From Fibrobacter sp. (GTDB taxonomy: Bacteria; Fibrobacterota; Fibrobacteria; Fibrobacterales; Fibrobacteraceae): a stretch of 33,887 nt of DNA. The DNA is taken from positions 1-33,887 of the forward strand of contig JAKSIM010000030.1 of the NCBI GenBank assembly GCA_024398845.1, written 5' to 3'. A program made the translations under genes and the position numbers. Below the pieces are notes generated by a model, which did no database searches, was not told the DNA's origin, and was given only the letters and a program-made list of their open reading frames with translations. Numbering within the stretch: the first letter of the stretch is position 1; each line of letters begins with the position of its first letter. Positions 7,610 to 15,708 of this stretch are shown one piece after another.

Positions 7610-8296
7610 ATGGCTAACGAATCTAATCAGAACAACTCTGAAATTAAGGCATTTTTTGTTCAACACGGCACTAAGGTCCTCGTGGCCTTGGTCGTTCTTC
7701 TGGTCGTTGTCGCCGGTATCGTGCAGTTTAAGGATAGCCGTAAGGCTGCCGCTGCCGAACAGGCTGAGCTCCTCGGTGTGGGCATGACTTATCTCTATGC
7801 CAACGAAAAGGACAGCGCTCTCGTTGAATTCGAATCTCAGATTAAGGCTGGCAAAATTGAAGGCCTTGCTCTCGCTAAGGCTTCCCTCTTTGCTGCAAAT
7901 ATCAAGTTTGACAATCAGGACTTTGATGGTGCGGCCGCCCTCTTCCAGAAGGCTCTCGACAACGCCGGTTCTGTGGTGCTGGTTCGCTCTGCTGCCATGC
8001 ACGGTCTTGCCGCTGTGAAAATCGAAAAGGGCGACTATTCCGCCGCTGCCGGTCTCCTCGAAAAGTACGTGAGCGAATTTGCAAAGCGCACGGGCGACAA
8101 GGAAGACCGTTTCCAGAAGGAGGAACCGCTGGACGAGGCTCCGATGGTGGCCGACGCCATGTGGAAGCTCACTCTCGTGTATCAGCAGCTCGGTGCCAAT
8201 GACAAGGCAAAGAACACTGCCAACCGCATTGTGGAAGTCTACGGCGATAGCCAGATGTACGCTGATAAGGCCAAGAAGTTCCTCGCTAGCCTTTAA
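7610..8296 (+). CDS. Membrane-anchored TPR protein (YfgM-like)
   Basis: 228 residues from ATG 7610, chosen because GGAAG (7599-7603) lies 6 bases upstream; the longer open frame from 7538 would add an unlikely leader. After a polar N-terminus of about 20 residues there is one transmembrane helix (about 20-40, VLVALVVLLVVVAGIVQF), then a helical domain with TPR-like repeats. The layout, including the RKAAAAEQAELL segment after the membrane span and the final pattern of a residue ladder ending AKKFLASL, resembles the YfgM/TPR_21 family, whose E. coli member is a periplasmic chaperone attached to SecYEG. Monocistronic, with a terminator just after it. A chaperone or envelope-assembly role is inferred from the family only. 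Confidence 0.65.
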   Translation: MANESNQNNSEIKAFFVQHGTKVLVALVVLLVVVAGIVQFKDSRKAAAAEQAELLGVGMTYLYANEKDSALVEFESQIKAGKIEGLALAKASLFAANIKFDNQDFDGAAALFQKALDNAGSVVLVRSAAMHGLAAVKIEKGDYSAAAGLLEKYVSEFAKRTGDKEDRFQKEEPLDEAPMVADAMWKLTLVYQQLGANDKAKNTANRIVEVYGDSQMYADKAKKFLASL

Positions 8297-8344
8297 TGCT
8301 TAATGGTTGCAGGTTATTCGCCTGCAGTTGAATTGCAAAAGATT

Positions 8345-8373
8345 GCCTCGGTTTAACGCCGGGGCTTTTTTAT
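8345..8373 (+). terminator. Intrinsic terminator after the TPR gene
   Basis: Stem GCCTCGG (8345-8351) with CCGGGGC (8359-8365), one G-U pair, loop TTTAACG, followed by TTTTTTAT. It lies between the TPR gene and the convergent rhomboid gene. Confidence 0.85.
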
Positions 8374-8399
8374 TGTAGGGCGTTTTAAGGTAACGCCGT

Positions 8400-9419
8400 T
8401 TAAAGTAACGCCATTTTCCAGCCGAATGCGAAAATGCCAAAGTAGAGAGCGGCCCAAAAAAGGTCGGGGAGCGTTGTTGGTGTTCCCCAGCGGAGCATCT
8501 TCTTTTTTGGAATGATACCGCATAGGCAACCGACAAAGAAACCGTAAAAGTGTCCGAGGATATCGGCGTTTTCGCCAAGCCCGAGGAAGACTGCGAGTGA
8601 AAGTGCGCCGCAGAGCGGAGCGAACCTTCGAAGCATACCGTGGGTTTCGTGTGGCATTAAGCGAAATTCAATAACGGCAAGAGAGCCTATGGATGCAAAA
8701 ACAAACGAGGAGAACCCGAGGGCGCGGTAGTCGGTCTGTACTGTTGCCGCGACGGCGAGGTTGGCGAGCGCGCTCCCGATGGCGAGAAACGGTACCATGC
8801 GGGCCAGTGGAATGCGGTAGGCCATGAGGTTCAGTACAATATAACCGGTGACGAGATTTCCTGCGAGGTGACGAGCGTCCCCGTGCAGCGTGATAGCGGT
8901 AATGGTGCGCCACCACTCGCCCCGGAGAATTTTGTCGGCGTCGGCAAGCCCTTGCAAATGCATGCGCTCGACGAAGTTCCCGAAGTCTGCAAATGTACAA
9001 ATGACGGGGACGAGTAAAACCCACAGTGGCTGCAAGCTAAAGCTGAGCGGAATGGGCGGGTTTTCTTCTCTGGGAGGATTCTCTTTGATGTACAGCTTTA
9101 GCTGGTACCTGGATTTTGCTTCGTTCTCTGGCGTAACGTAAATTTCAAACGGCCCTTCGGAGGAACGCTCCAGTCGGTGAATGACTCCTTGCGAAAGCAA
9201 AACAAGGCTGTAGTCGCGAATTTGTCTGTAAGTTCCGCTGGCTAGTAAAATGGACTCTTCAGGAGGCTCGGAGATTTCTTCAATTTGCGGCGCGCTTGCA
9301 TTTTGCTGTGCACTTGCGCTTTGCAACGTTCTTGCGTCTTGCGGCGGTTCGTTGTTGGTTTGCGTTTTTTCTTCGCTTGGCCTGCGCCGAATCATGGGAC
9401 TCATGTAACGCGGAGCCAT
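8400..9419 (-). CDS. Rhomboid-family intramembrane serine protease
   Basis: A 339-residue membrane protein. The C-terminal 210 residues hold about six transmembrane helices with rhomboid hallmarks: H-x4-H-x3-N in helix 2 (His179, His184, Asn188), the catalytic serine in GFSS (Ser237), and the catalytic histidine in GHFYGFFVG (His290). Rhomboids cleave transmembrane substrates inside the bilayer. The first 125 residues form a soluble cytoplasmic extension: an Ala/Ser/Gln-rich stretch (about 30-45), then a small mixed domain (about 60-112). ATG 9419 follows the PHP gene's stop by 4 bases with GGGG just upstream. It is the last gene of the bamD operon. Substrate unknown. Confidence 0.85.
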   Translation of the reverse strand: MAPRYMSPMIRRRPSEEKTQTNNEPPQDARTLQSASAQQNASAPQIEEISEPPEESILLASGTYRQIRDYSLVLLSQGVIHRLERSSEGPFEIYVTPENEAKSRYQLKLYIKENPPREENPPIPLSFSLQPLWVLLVPVICTFADFGNFVERMHLQGLADADKILRGEWWRTITAITLHGDARHLAGNLVTGYIVLNLMAYRIPLARMVPFLAIGSALANLAVAATVQTDYRALGFSSFVFASIGSLAVIEFRLMPHETHGMLRRFAPLCGALSLAVFLGLGENADILGHFYGFFVGCLCGIIPKKKMLRWGTPTTLPDLFWAALYFGIFAFGWKMALL

Positions 9420-9423
9420 AATG

Positions 9424-11088
9424 TTACCCCAGGTAGATTTTTGCGGCTGAAGTCATTGCAAAGTGACCGTCGGCGGTAAGACACTCGGCGCGCAGGTAAG
9501 CGAAATTATCGGTATTGACGGTTATGTCTGTTGTCGCACGTGCGGCGACAACGCTTTCAATGCAAATTTCTTCTTGCTTTGCAAAACTTCCGTTGGGCAG
9601 TCGTCGACGACCGAAAATGCGCACGTGCCTAAAGGCTCCGCCAAAGTCCTGCGTATTTCTGGCGTGGAATTCAATCGTCTTGCGGCCATCGCTTGCTGTG
9701 ACGCGTTCCCACCAAAGGGCGGGACCATCGGTAATGTAGCAGTTGTCGCCGTCAAACGCTTTGAATAACTCGTTTGCGTCAAGGGATGCTGCCGTTAATT
9801 CCCTGTTTTTTAATTTTACAGCGGTGCGAACTTTCCCAAATACGTGATCGCGGGAGTATTTTAGCGAGAATAGCGGAAGGTGAACTGCAGTTGTATCGTT
9901 CAAATCGCCATGGGCGTCATTCCCGGCAATCGGTAGCAAAAAGATTCCTTTTCCAAGTTCATTTATCCAAAATTCGCGGCCTTGGTAAAAGCCTTCGTCA
10001 CGTATGCCGTTCCAAAATTGGATTCCGCGAATGCTATGTTTAGGCGTTTCGTCGGTTTTACCGATGTTTAAGTCTTCGTGCTTCCAGTAACCACGACGGA
10101 AAATAAACTTTTCTAGGAGTCCTATGGGTTGGAAGGGGTGGGCTGCAAAACAGTGGGCACTTGTAGTGCAAAGAATTTGCGCGATTTTTCGGGTTGGACG
10201 ATTTTCAAGCCAATAGCGACCGCAGTCGCCGAGCCCCGGTAAATATCCGTCAGGTGCCATTACGGTCACGTGTACGTTTTCGCCCTTGCTGTTGCCAGCA
10301 GAAACTTCTTCGCCAGCGAGAATCAGTGGGAGATTACCGCCGTTTTCGCTATGGCTGTTTTCATTAGCGCATGTTTCGGCGTTTCGATTTGCGTTTACTT
10401 TTGCTACTTCATCGCAAAATTTTTGAAAACGCGGTGCTGGTGATTTGGCTTCTTGAGTGTAATCTTCTTCGGTGAAGGCGAAGTCGTAGGCATGATCGGT
10501 GCAACTCACAAAATCAAGCCCGACGGATTTTGCAGCCTGCTGAAAAACAGCGGGCGTGGCGCCGAATTCCACATGGTCGCGGGAATAGTGCGTGTGACAG
10601 TGCATTTCTCCAACAACAAATCCTGGCGCTTTTGGAGTGGCTTCGGCAAGTACGTGCAGGCGAAGGGGTTCCGGTTTTAATCCCGGCAAATTCCATCTCG
10701 TGAATTTCCGTTTTTCTGTTTTCCCGCTTATTTCGCGAGAAACATCTACGCACGGCGTAATTTTATATTTGCCGGGAGCGAGTTCTCTCAATGGTACAGG
10801 AATAAATTCAACATTTTTATTTGCTAAAACATTGATTTTAATTTGTTTGTGATAAGTGGAGGCACTTTCGCCATCTTTACGGATGTCAATAGAGACTGAT
10901 TCTATTTTGGTGGGAAACCTATCTGCATCGCGTACGGCAATCCACAAAGTGGGGGCGACTCCCGGTACCACCTGGAACGGCATGTCAAAAATTATCTCGG
11001 GCCATGGCTTAAAAAGCAGCGACCAGGGGAGCTTAAACTTAAAGTGCGTTTCGGCGTAACGCAGTTTTTCACCGGGCCAAAGGCTCAT
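9424..11088 (-). CDS. PHP-domain metallohydrolase (CehA/McbA-like)
   Basis: 554 residues from ATG 11088, preferred over GTG 11091 because AGGAG lies 6-7 bases upstream and the ATG overlaps the stop of the preceding gene (TGATG, translational coupling). An N-terminal beta-rich region of about 150 residues is followed by a PHP domain starting with the metal-binding HCHTHYS (about 163-169) and TDHAYDF (about 197-203), and with later metal-ligand candidates in AAHPFQP and AGNDAHGD. PHP enzymes are metal-dependent phosphoesterases or related hydrolases; the CehA/McbA subgroup includes carbamate-ester hydrolases but most members have unknown substrates. No signal peptide is apparent. It sits between an outer-membrane protein and the rhomboid gene. 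The reaction cannot be deduced. Confidence 0.75.
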   Translation of the reverse strand: MSLWPGEKLRYAETHFKFKLPWSLLFKPWPEIIFDMPFQVVPGVAPTLWIAVRDADRFPTKIESVSIDIRKDGESASTYHKQIKINVLANKNVEFIPVPLRELAPGKYKITPCVDVSREISGKTEKRKFTRWNLPGLKPEPLRLHVLAEATPKAPGFVVGEMHCHTHYSRDHVEFGATPAVFQQAAKSVGLDFVSCTDHAYDFAFTEEDYTQEAKSPAPRFQKFCDEVAKVNANRNAETCANENSHSENGGNLPLILAGEEVSAGNSKGENVHVTVMAPDGYLPGLGDCGRYWLENRPTRKIAQILCTTSAHCFAAHPFQPIGLLEKFIFRRGYWKHEDLNIGKTDETPKHSIRGIQFWNGIRDEGFYQGREFWINELGKGIFLLPIAGNDAHGDLNDTTAVHLPLFSLKYSRDHVFGKVRTAVKLKNRELTAASLDANELFKAFDGDNCYITDGPALWWERVTASDGRKTIEFHARNTQDFGGAFRHVRIFGRRRLPNGSFAKQEEICIESVVAARATTDITVNTDNFAYLRAECLTADGHFAMTSAAKIYLG

Positions 11089-12281
11089 CACTGCTCCTTT
11101 GCTACGGGAGCTGCAGGCTTATTCGCGCTATCCTTACCTTTAGATTTTTCTTTTTTTGCAGGGGCGCTTTCGTTTTTGGCGGCGCTACTTTGGGCACTTT
11201 CGTTTTTGGCGGCGCTGTTTTTCACAGCTGCGTTTTTAACGGTGCTGTCCTTTGCTATGGCCGCGCTATCATTTGCTACTGCGGCAGAATCTTTAATAAC
11301 AGAAACGCTGTCTACAACACTTGCGCTGTCTGTAACGGCTGCTGAACTGTCTTTAATGGCGACGGAGCTATCTTTGATTGCTGCCGTGCTGTCTTTTGCA
11401 ACTGCGGCGGTGTCGTTAACAAGGCGTGTGGAATCAATGGCGGAACTGTCGGTGGCGACGGCTAGGGAATCTGTCTTTTTCTTGGTGCTGTCTTCTTCGA
11501 CCTTGGGTTTATTCCATACGCCAAAGCTTACGCGAATCTGCATTTGCAGTCCTCCAATATCCCATTTGGCTTTTTCTATAGAGCCGTCCGGGACGATTTT
11601 CGCGAAAGATTCCTTGGATTTGACTTTGATGGAACTGAATCCGATGTCGCCAAAAATATTGATGCCTTTAACGCTTGCGATTAGGTAACCGACGCTGAAC
11701 CCAAATCCCGCTCCCAGCGGGGAGTTCTCGGCTTCGATTTTGCCCCAGGTGGTGTAAATTTCTGTGCCGGGGAGCGTCCAGTACCAACGAAGGGCGACAC
11801 TGAACAATCCGCCATCTGTAAGCGTCATTAAATTGAGTGGAATGGCTAAACGGTATTCCAAAAATAGGGGTACCCCTTGTAGGGTGTAACTGTAATTGTG
11901 CGTGTTGTTTTTGCGGTCGGTAAGCACCACGGATTCGTTGTCGTAAATAAATCCAATGCCTGCGCTAATAAAATTATCTTGGAAAACTTGAAACTGTAGT
12001 CCTGCGGTTACCGGAAAACAAAAATTGACTTTTTGAAAGTTTTGCTTGGCTACAGAGAGGGATTCGTCGCTGGTAACGGCCGTTGAACGGAATTCCTTGT
12101 AAATGGTATCGATGGCGTACTGAAAATAATCGCGCTCTTCAAAATTTAAAAAAGAAATGGATGGCTGCAAAAAAACGGAGACGATGGAATTATCATGCTT
12201 AACCGCTTCGTCTGTTGTGGCGAATGCGGATGCCCAAAGAAACAGGCAAAGAATACAGCATAATTTTTTCCATGCGCCCAT
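11088..12281 (-). CDS. Predicted outer-membrane beta-barrel protein with Asp-Ser-Ala repeat tail
   Basis: 397 residues. The signal peptide is MGAWKKLCCILCLFLWASAFA, followed by about 230 residues of alternating aromatic and polar strands (for example FLEYRLAIPLNL, VALRWYWTLPG, GFGFSVGYLIASVKGINIFGD) that suggest a small beta-barrel. From about residue 275 the sequence becomes low complexity: about ten copies of a 7-9 residue unit like AVxKDSxA, ending in a Lys/Ala/Pro-rich tail that might contact peptidoglycan or other polyanions. No enzyme motif is seen. Eight bases separate it from bamD upstream, and its stop overlaps the PHP gene start. Not assigned to a named family; the barrel call is by sequence texture. 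Confidence 0.6.
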   Translation of the reverse strand: MGAWKKLCCILCLFLWASAFATTDEAVKHDNSIVSVFLQPSISFLNFEERDYFQYAIDTIYKEFRSTAVTSDESLSVAKQNFQKVNFCFPVTAGLQFQVFQDNFISAGIGFIYDNESVVLTDRKNNTHNYSYTLQGVPLFLEYRLAIPLNLMTLTDGGLFSVALRWYWTLPGTEIYTTWGKIEAENSPLGAGFGFSVGYLIASVKGINIFGDIGFSSIKVKSKESFAKIVPDGSIEKAKWDIGGLQMQIRVSFGVWNKPKVEEDSTKKKTDSLAVATDSSAIDSTRLVNDTAAVAKDSTAAIKDSSVAIKDSSAAVTDSASVVDSVSVIKDSAAVANDSAAIAKDSTVKNAAVKNSAAKNESAQSSAAKNESAPAKKEKSKGKDSANKPAAPVAKEQ

Positions 12282-12289
12282 TCGCGTAC

Positions 12290-13144
12290 CTAGTCAAGCA
12301 TTTGCTTTTCTTCTTTTTGCTGGCGCATTTGTTCGGATTCTTTTTTTAGGCGCTTTTCATACTTGGCTTCGGCCTTTGCGATTTTTTTCTCGGTCTTGTC
12401 GAGTAGCTTTTGAACGTCCTTGTTTTCTTCGGCAAATTCAAATTTTGCGCGGTTCAAGTATTCACGAGCGGTTTCAAACTGGTCCAAGTCTGTGTAGGCC
12501 TGGGCGATTAAGAACAGGGTTTCTTGAACACGCTTGGATTTTGGGTATGTGTCCAGGAATTCTTTAAAGTAAATGACTGCGGCTTGAGGCTTCTCCATGC
12601 GCAGATAAAGGCGTCCGGTTTGGAAGTCCTTTTCGGCTCTGCGCTCCACAAGAAGGTTGTAGTAGTAGTTCACGGAATCGCGAAGCGGAGAGGCCGGATA
12701 GTTGGAGAGGTAACGTTCAAAATCCTTCATGGCGATAGTCGTGTTGGACTCGTCACGGTTGGAATTGTATTCCATGTTAAAGCTCGAAATGGCTTTGCGG
12801 AATTCTGCGGTTTCTACAAACGGGGAACCGGGGAAATTTATAATGAAGCTTCCGTATTCGCCACGGGCTTCAATCCATTCTTCCAGGTTGAAATAGCTCT
12901 CGGCCAAAAGGAACTGGCTTTGTTCCATGTAGCCGCTACCAGCGCAAAGAGAGAGGATGTCTTCGAGTTTTTCTTGCGCGCGTCCGTATTTGCCTGCCTT
13001 GAATATGGATTCAGCCTTTTCGTATTTGGCGCGACAAAAGTCTGCATGGCTTACTTTTCCGGTATGACTCGAAGAGCAACCCATTAAGAATGCGGCCGAA
13101 ACAAAAAGGTTAAGCAATATGGGCGTCTTTGCAAAAATTTTCAT
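12290..13144 (-). CDS. bamD: Outer membrane assembly lipoprotein BamD
   Basis: 284 residues. A lipoprotein signal peptide ends in FLMGC (Cys23), followed by tandem TPR helices: YEKAESIFKAGKYGRAQEKLEDIL, the second repeat with QFLLAESYFNLEEWIEARGEY, FERYLSNYPASPLRDSV, and YFKEFLDTYPKSKRVQETLFLIAQAYTDLDQFETA. This matches BamD/YfiO, the essential lipoprotein that helps BamA fold beta-barrels into the outer membrane. Length is normal, plus a Lys/Glu-rich coiled tail of about 40 residues. It heads a four-gene minus-strand operon whose second gene is a predicted barrel, and it is divergent from lptF. No clear Shine-Dalgarno precedes ATG 13144. Confidence 0.85.
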   Translation of the reverse strand: MKIFAKTPILLNLFVSAAFLMGCSSSHTGKVSHADFCRAKYEKAESIFKAGKYGRAQEKLEDILSLCAGSGYMEQSQFLLAESYFNLEEWIEARGEYGSFIINFPGSPFVETAEFRKAISSFNMEYNSNRDESNTTIAMKDFERYLSNYPASPLRDSVNYYYNLLVERRAEKDFQTGRLYLRMEKPQAAVIYFKEFLDTYPKSKRVQETLFLIAQAYTDLDQFETAREYLNRAKFEFAEENKDVQKLLDKTEKKIAKAEAKYEKRLKKESEQMRQQKEEKQMLD

Positions 13145-13162
13145 TTTTTTTTCTTTGGTTAA

Positions 13163-13189
13163 TTCTAATTTTCGTGCATCAAATTAGAA
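13163..13189. repeat. Perfect 9-bp inverted repeat in the bamD/lptF divergent region
   Basis: TTCTAATTT at 13163-13171 and AAATTAGAA at 13181-13189 are perfect complements separated by 9 bases. The element occupies the middle of the 65-bp region that must hold both promoters. Candidate operator shared by the two divergent envelope operons; no regulator is known from the sequence. Confidence 0.55.
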
Positions 13190-13209
13190 AAAAGTGGTCA
13201 AAAAGAACA

Positions 13210-14610
13210 ATGATTTTAGTCCGTTATGTGTTGAAAGAGCAAATTGCGCCGTTCTTGGCCGCACTTTTTGGCATAACGTTCTTGTTTGTTGTGGACTTCC
13301 TTGTGAAGATTTTGGACAATGTGCTCTCCAAGGGCCTGCCCGCTTCGACCGTTCTCGAAATCTTTGCGCTTAACTTGGCATGGATGCTGTCGCTTTCTAT
13401 CCCGATGGCGGTTCTCGTGGCGTGCCTTATGGCTTTTGGCCGTATGTCTGGGGACCACGAAATTACGGCGGTCAAGGCGGCGGGTGTTTCTCCGCTTATG
13501 CTAATGCGTCCTGTGATGTTGGTTTCCCTGTTGCTCTCTGTTTTGATGGTCCTGTTCAACAACTGGGTCTTGCCCGAGGCGAACCACAGGTCCGTGGAAT
13601 TGATGAATGCGGTGTCTCGCAAAAAACCGCACGTTTTTATTGATGCTGGTCGATTGATTACGCAGTTCCCCGATGTGCAACTCTGGGTGAATCGCATTGA
13701 CCCCGTATCGGGGACGCTTTACGGAATTCAGGTCTATGAACTGGAACGCAAGGGCGCTCCGCGAATTGTGTACGCCGATAGCGCTACGATGGATTACGTT
13801 GACAACGGGGCGACCCTCATGTTCAGACTTCGCAGTGGCGAAACCCATGTGGTCGATCCCGACGATCCGGCAAACTACTTCCGTATTAGGTTTTTCGCCC
13901 AAGACCTCGCTATGAAGAACGTGGACGATCGTTTGGAACGCCGCAGCCGCAATTACCGCAGTGACCGAGAGATGCCTGTGGAGATGATGATGGATGTGGT
14001 CGAGCAGGCGAGGTCCAAGTACGATACAGTTCTCGCAGAAGCACAAACGCGTCGCTTGTCTACGCTTTTGGCTTTGAATGCCGCATTGGAAGGGGATACC
14101 ATTGTACCTAAAGAATTAAATACTGAAATTAAAAAGGATTCCGTCCAGCTTCGGCGGTCCATGCAAAAAGTTCGCATTCAAGAGATGACCGCACTACGGG
14201 CCACGGAACGACTTCACGGACGCCTGGATGGCGAGAAAAAACGCGCGGCTCAGTACCTTGTTGAAATTCACAAAAAGTTCAGTACCGCGTTCGCTTGCTT
14301 TATATTTATTTTGATTGGCGCTCCGCTTGGCATTATGGCGCGCAAGGGCGGTATTGGTACGGGCATCATTTACAGTATTGCCTTTTTTGTGATTTACTGG
14401 ATTTGCCTTATCGGCGGCGAGAATCTGGCGGACCGCTTGATTATTTCTCCGGAACTTGCCATGTGGGCGTCTAATGTCATCATTGGCGTATTTGGCGTCT
14501 TTATTACCATCGCGATGGTTCGTGACAGGTTTAGTGGGGACTCCAAGGTATTTAGAGCGGTTCGTTTTGTGGGGCGTTTGTTCAAAAAGCTCACTAGGAG
14601 GATTGGATGA
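13210..14610 (+). CDS. lptF: LPS export ABC transporter permease LptF-like
   Basis: About 466 residues from ATG 13210 (MILVRYVLKEQIAPF), which matches the family start; an open frame back to 13129 would run into the bamD start. There are three N-terminal membrane helices, a periplasmic beta-jellyroll-type domain (about 95-270), then three C-terminal membrane helices (FACFIFILIGAPLGIMARKGG). LptF/G permeases extract lipopolysaccharide from the inner membrane and pass it to LptC/A. Compared with the usual 360 residues this protein carries about 100 extra, largely an Arg/Glu-rich probable coiled coil between jellyroll and helix 4 (about 270-365). It overlaps lptG by 4 bases (ATGA). F versus G assignment follows gene order and is tentative. 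Confidence 0.85.
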   Translation: MILVRYVLKEQIAPFLAALFGITFLFVVDFLVKILDNVLSKGLPASTVLEIFALNLAWMLSLSIPMAVLVACLMAFGRMSGDHEITAVKAAGVSPLMLMRPVMLVSLLLSVLMVLFNNWVLPEANHRSVELMNAVSRKKPHVFIDAGRLITQFPDVQLWVNRIDPVSGTLYGIQVYELERKGAPRIVYADSATMDYVDNGATLMFRLRSGETHVVDPDDPANYFRIRFFAQDLAMKNVDDRLERRSRNYRSDREMPVEMMMDVVEQARSKYDTVLAEAQTRRLSTLLALNAALEGDTIVPKELNTEIKKDSVQLRRSMQKVRIQEMTALRATERLHGRLDGEKKRAAQYLVEIHKKFSTAFACFIFILIGAPLGIMARKGGIGTGIIYSIAFFVIYWICLIGGENLADRLIISPELAMWASNVIIGVFGVFITIAMVRDRFSGDSKVFRAVRFVGRLFKKLTRRIG

Positions 14611-15698
14611 AATTCTCCCGGTACCTAGTTTGGAATTTTTTAAAGATGTTCCTCATTGTGATTTTGGGGGCCATCCTTGTTTTTGTAGTTATTGACTTTG
14701 TAGGTAATATTAAGACTTGGCTTGCGCGTGATATGAAGGATGTAGGGGAGTATTATTTCTGCTACCTGCCTTATATGATGTACTTGATTACGCCGGTTGC
14801 CATGTTTATTGCGGTTCTTGGCTCTGTGGGTAATATGGCCCGCCATTTGGAAATGTCCGCTATGCAGAGTTCCGGTCAGAGCCCGCTCAAAACGCTAATG
14901 CCGATATTCTTTTTTGGCGTCATCGTTTCGTGCGGTTCTTATTTGATGAGCGAATTGTGGCTTCCCGATGCAAACCATAAACGCCTTGAAATCATGGAGA
15001 CAAACGTTCAAAAACGCAAGAATCCGCGCATTAAAGAAAAACAGAATTTCACGTTTATTGATAGCGAAAAGGCGAGCTGGTTCTTTAGATACTATTCCGG
15101 TACAAATAAAGTCGGCCGCGACGTGGTTTTGCTTTTGAGAGATCAGGGACGCCTGCGTGAACGCTACGATGCCAAGGCTGTGCGCTGGGTCGAAGAAGAT
15201 AGTATCTCTTATTGGAGCTTCGAACGCGGTTACCACAGAATTTTTCAAAAGGACGGCTCCGTCAAGGTCATCCAGATTAATAAAGAAAATATGTTTAACC
15301 GTGTGAGTACGCATCCGGATGACCTTATCAATGAACGTCAGATTGCGGACGAAATGGATTCCAAAATGGTGCGACAGCGCATAGAGGTTCTAAAGCGCTC
15401 GGGCGAAGATACGCGTGTTATGGAAACGTCCCTGCATTTTAAGCAGTCCGCCCACTGGATGAATTTGATTGTGCTTTTGATTGGGGCGGCCCTTTGCCAC
15501 CGATATACTCGTTCTGGGGGGCTTTCTCAAAAGTTTGGTGTTGGACTTTTGCTTGTTTTTAGTTATTATATCTTAGAGCGCATTGGACTTAAAATGGGCG
15601 AGAATGGGGCCATCACTCCGTTCCTTGCTGCGTGGGTAAGCCATTTTGCGTATGCGGGCGTAGCCTGTGTAATGCTCTATCGGTCTTTTAGACTCTAG
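14607..15698 (+). CDS. lptG: LPS export ABC transporter permease LptG-like
   Basis: 363 residues, standard length for the LptF/LptG (YjgP/YjgQ) family. It begins MKFSRYLVWNFLKMFLIV, has N-terminal membrane helices with the conserved LPYMMYLITPVAMFIAVLGS region, a periplasmic domain (about 100-270) and C-terminal helices (NLIVLLIGAALCHRYTRSGG, then GVGLLLVFSYYILERIG). It works as the second permease half with LptF. Its ATG lies inside the lptF stop (4-base overlap), and GGAGG is positioned 5 bases upstream within the end of lptF. The ATPase lptB and lptC are not in this window. Confidence 0.88.
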   Translation: MKFSRYLVWNFLKMFLIVILGAILVFVVIDFVGNIKTWLARDMKDVGEYYFCYLPYMMYLITPVAMFIAVLGSVGNMARHLEMSAMQSSGQSPLKTLMPIFFFGVIVSCGSYLMSELWLPDANHKRLEIMETNVQKRKNPRIKEKQNFTFIDSEKASWFFRYYSGTNKVGRDVVLLLRDQGRLRERYDAKAVRWVEEDSISYWSFERGYHRIFQKDGSVKVIQINKENMFNRVSTHPDDLINERQIADEMDSKMVRQRIEVLKRSGEDTRVMETSLHFKQSAHWMNLIVLLIGAALCHRYTRSGGLSQKFGVGLLLVFSYYILERIGLKMGENGAITPFLAAWVSHFAYAGVACVMLYRSFRL

Positions 15699-15708
15699 AA
15701 GGGTGAAA

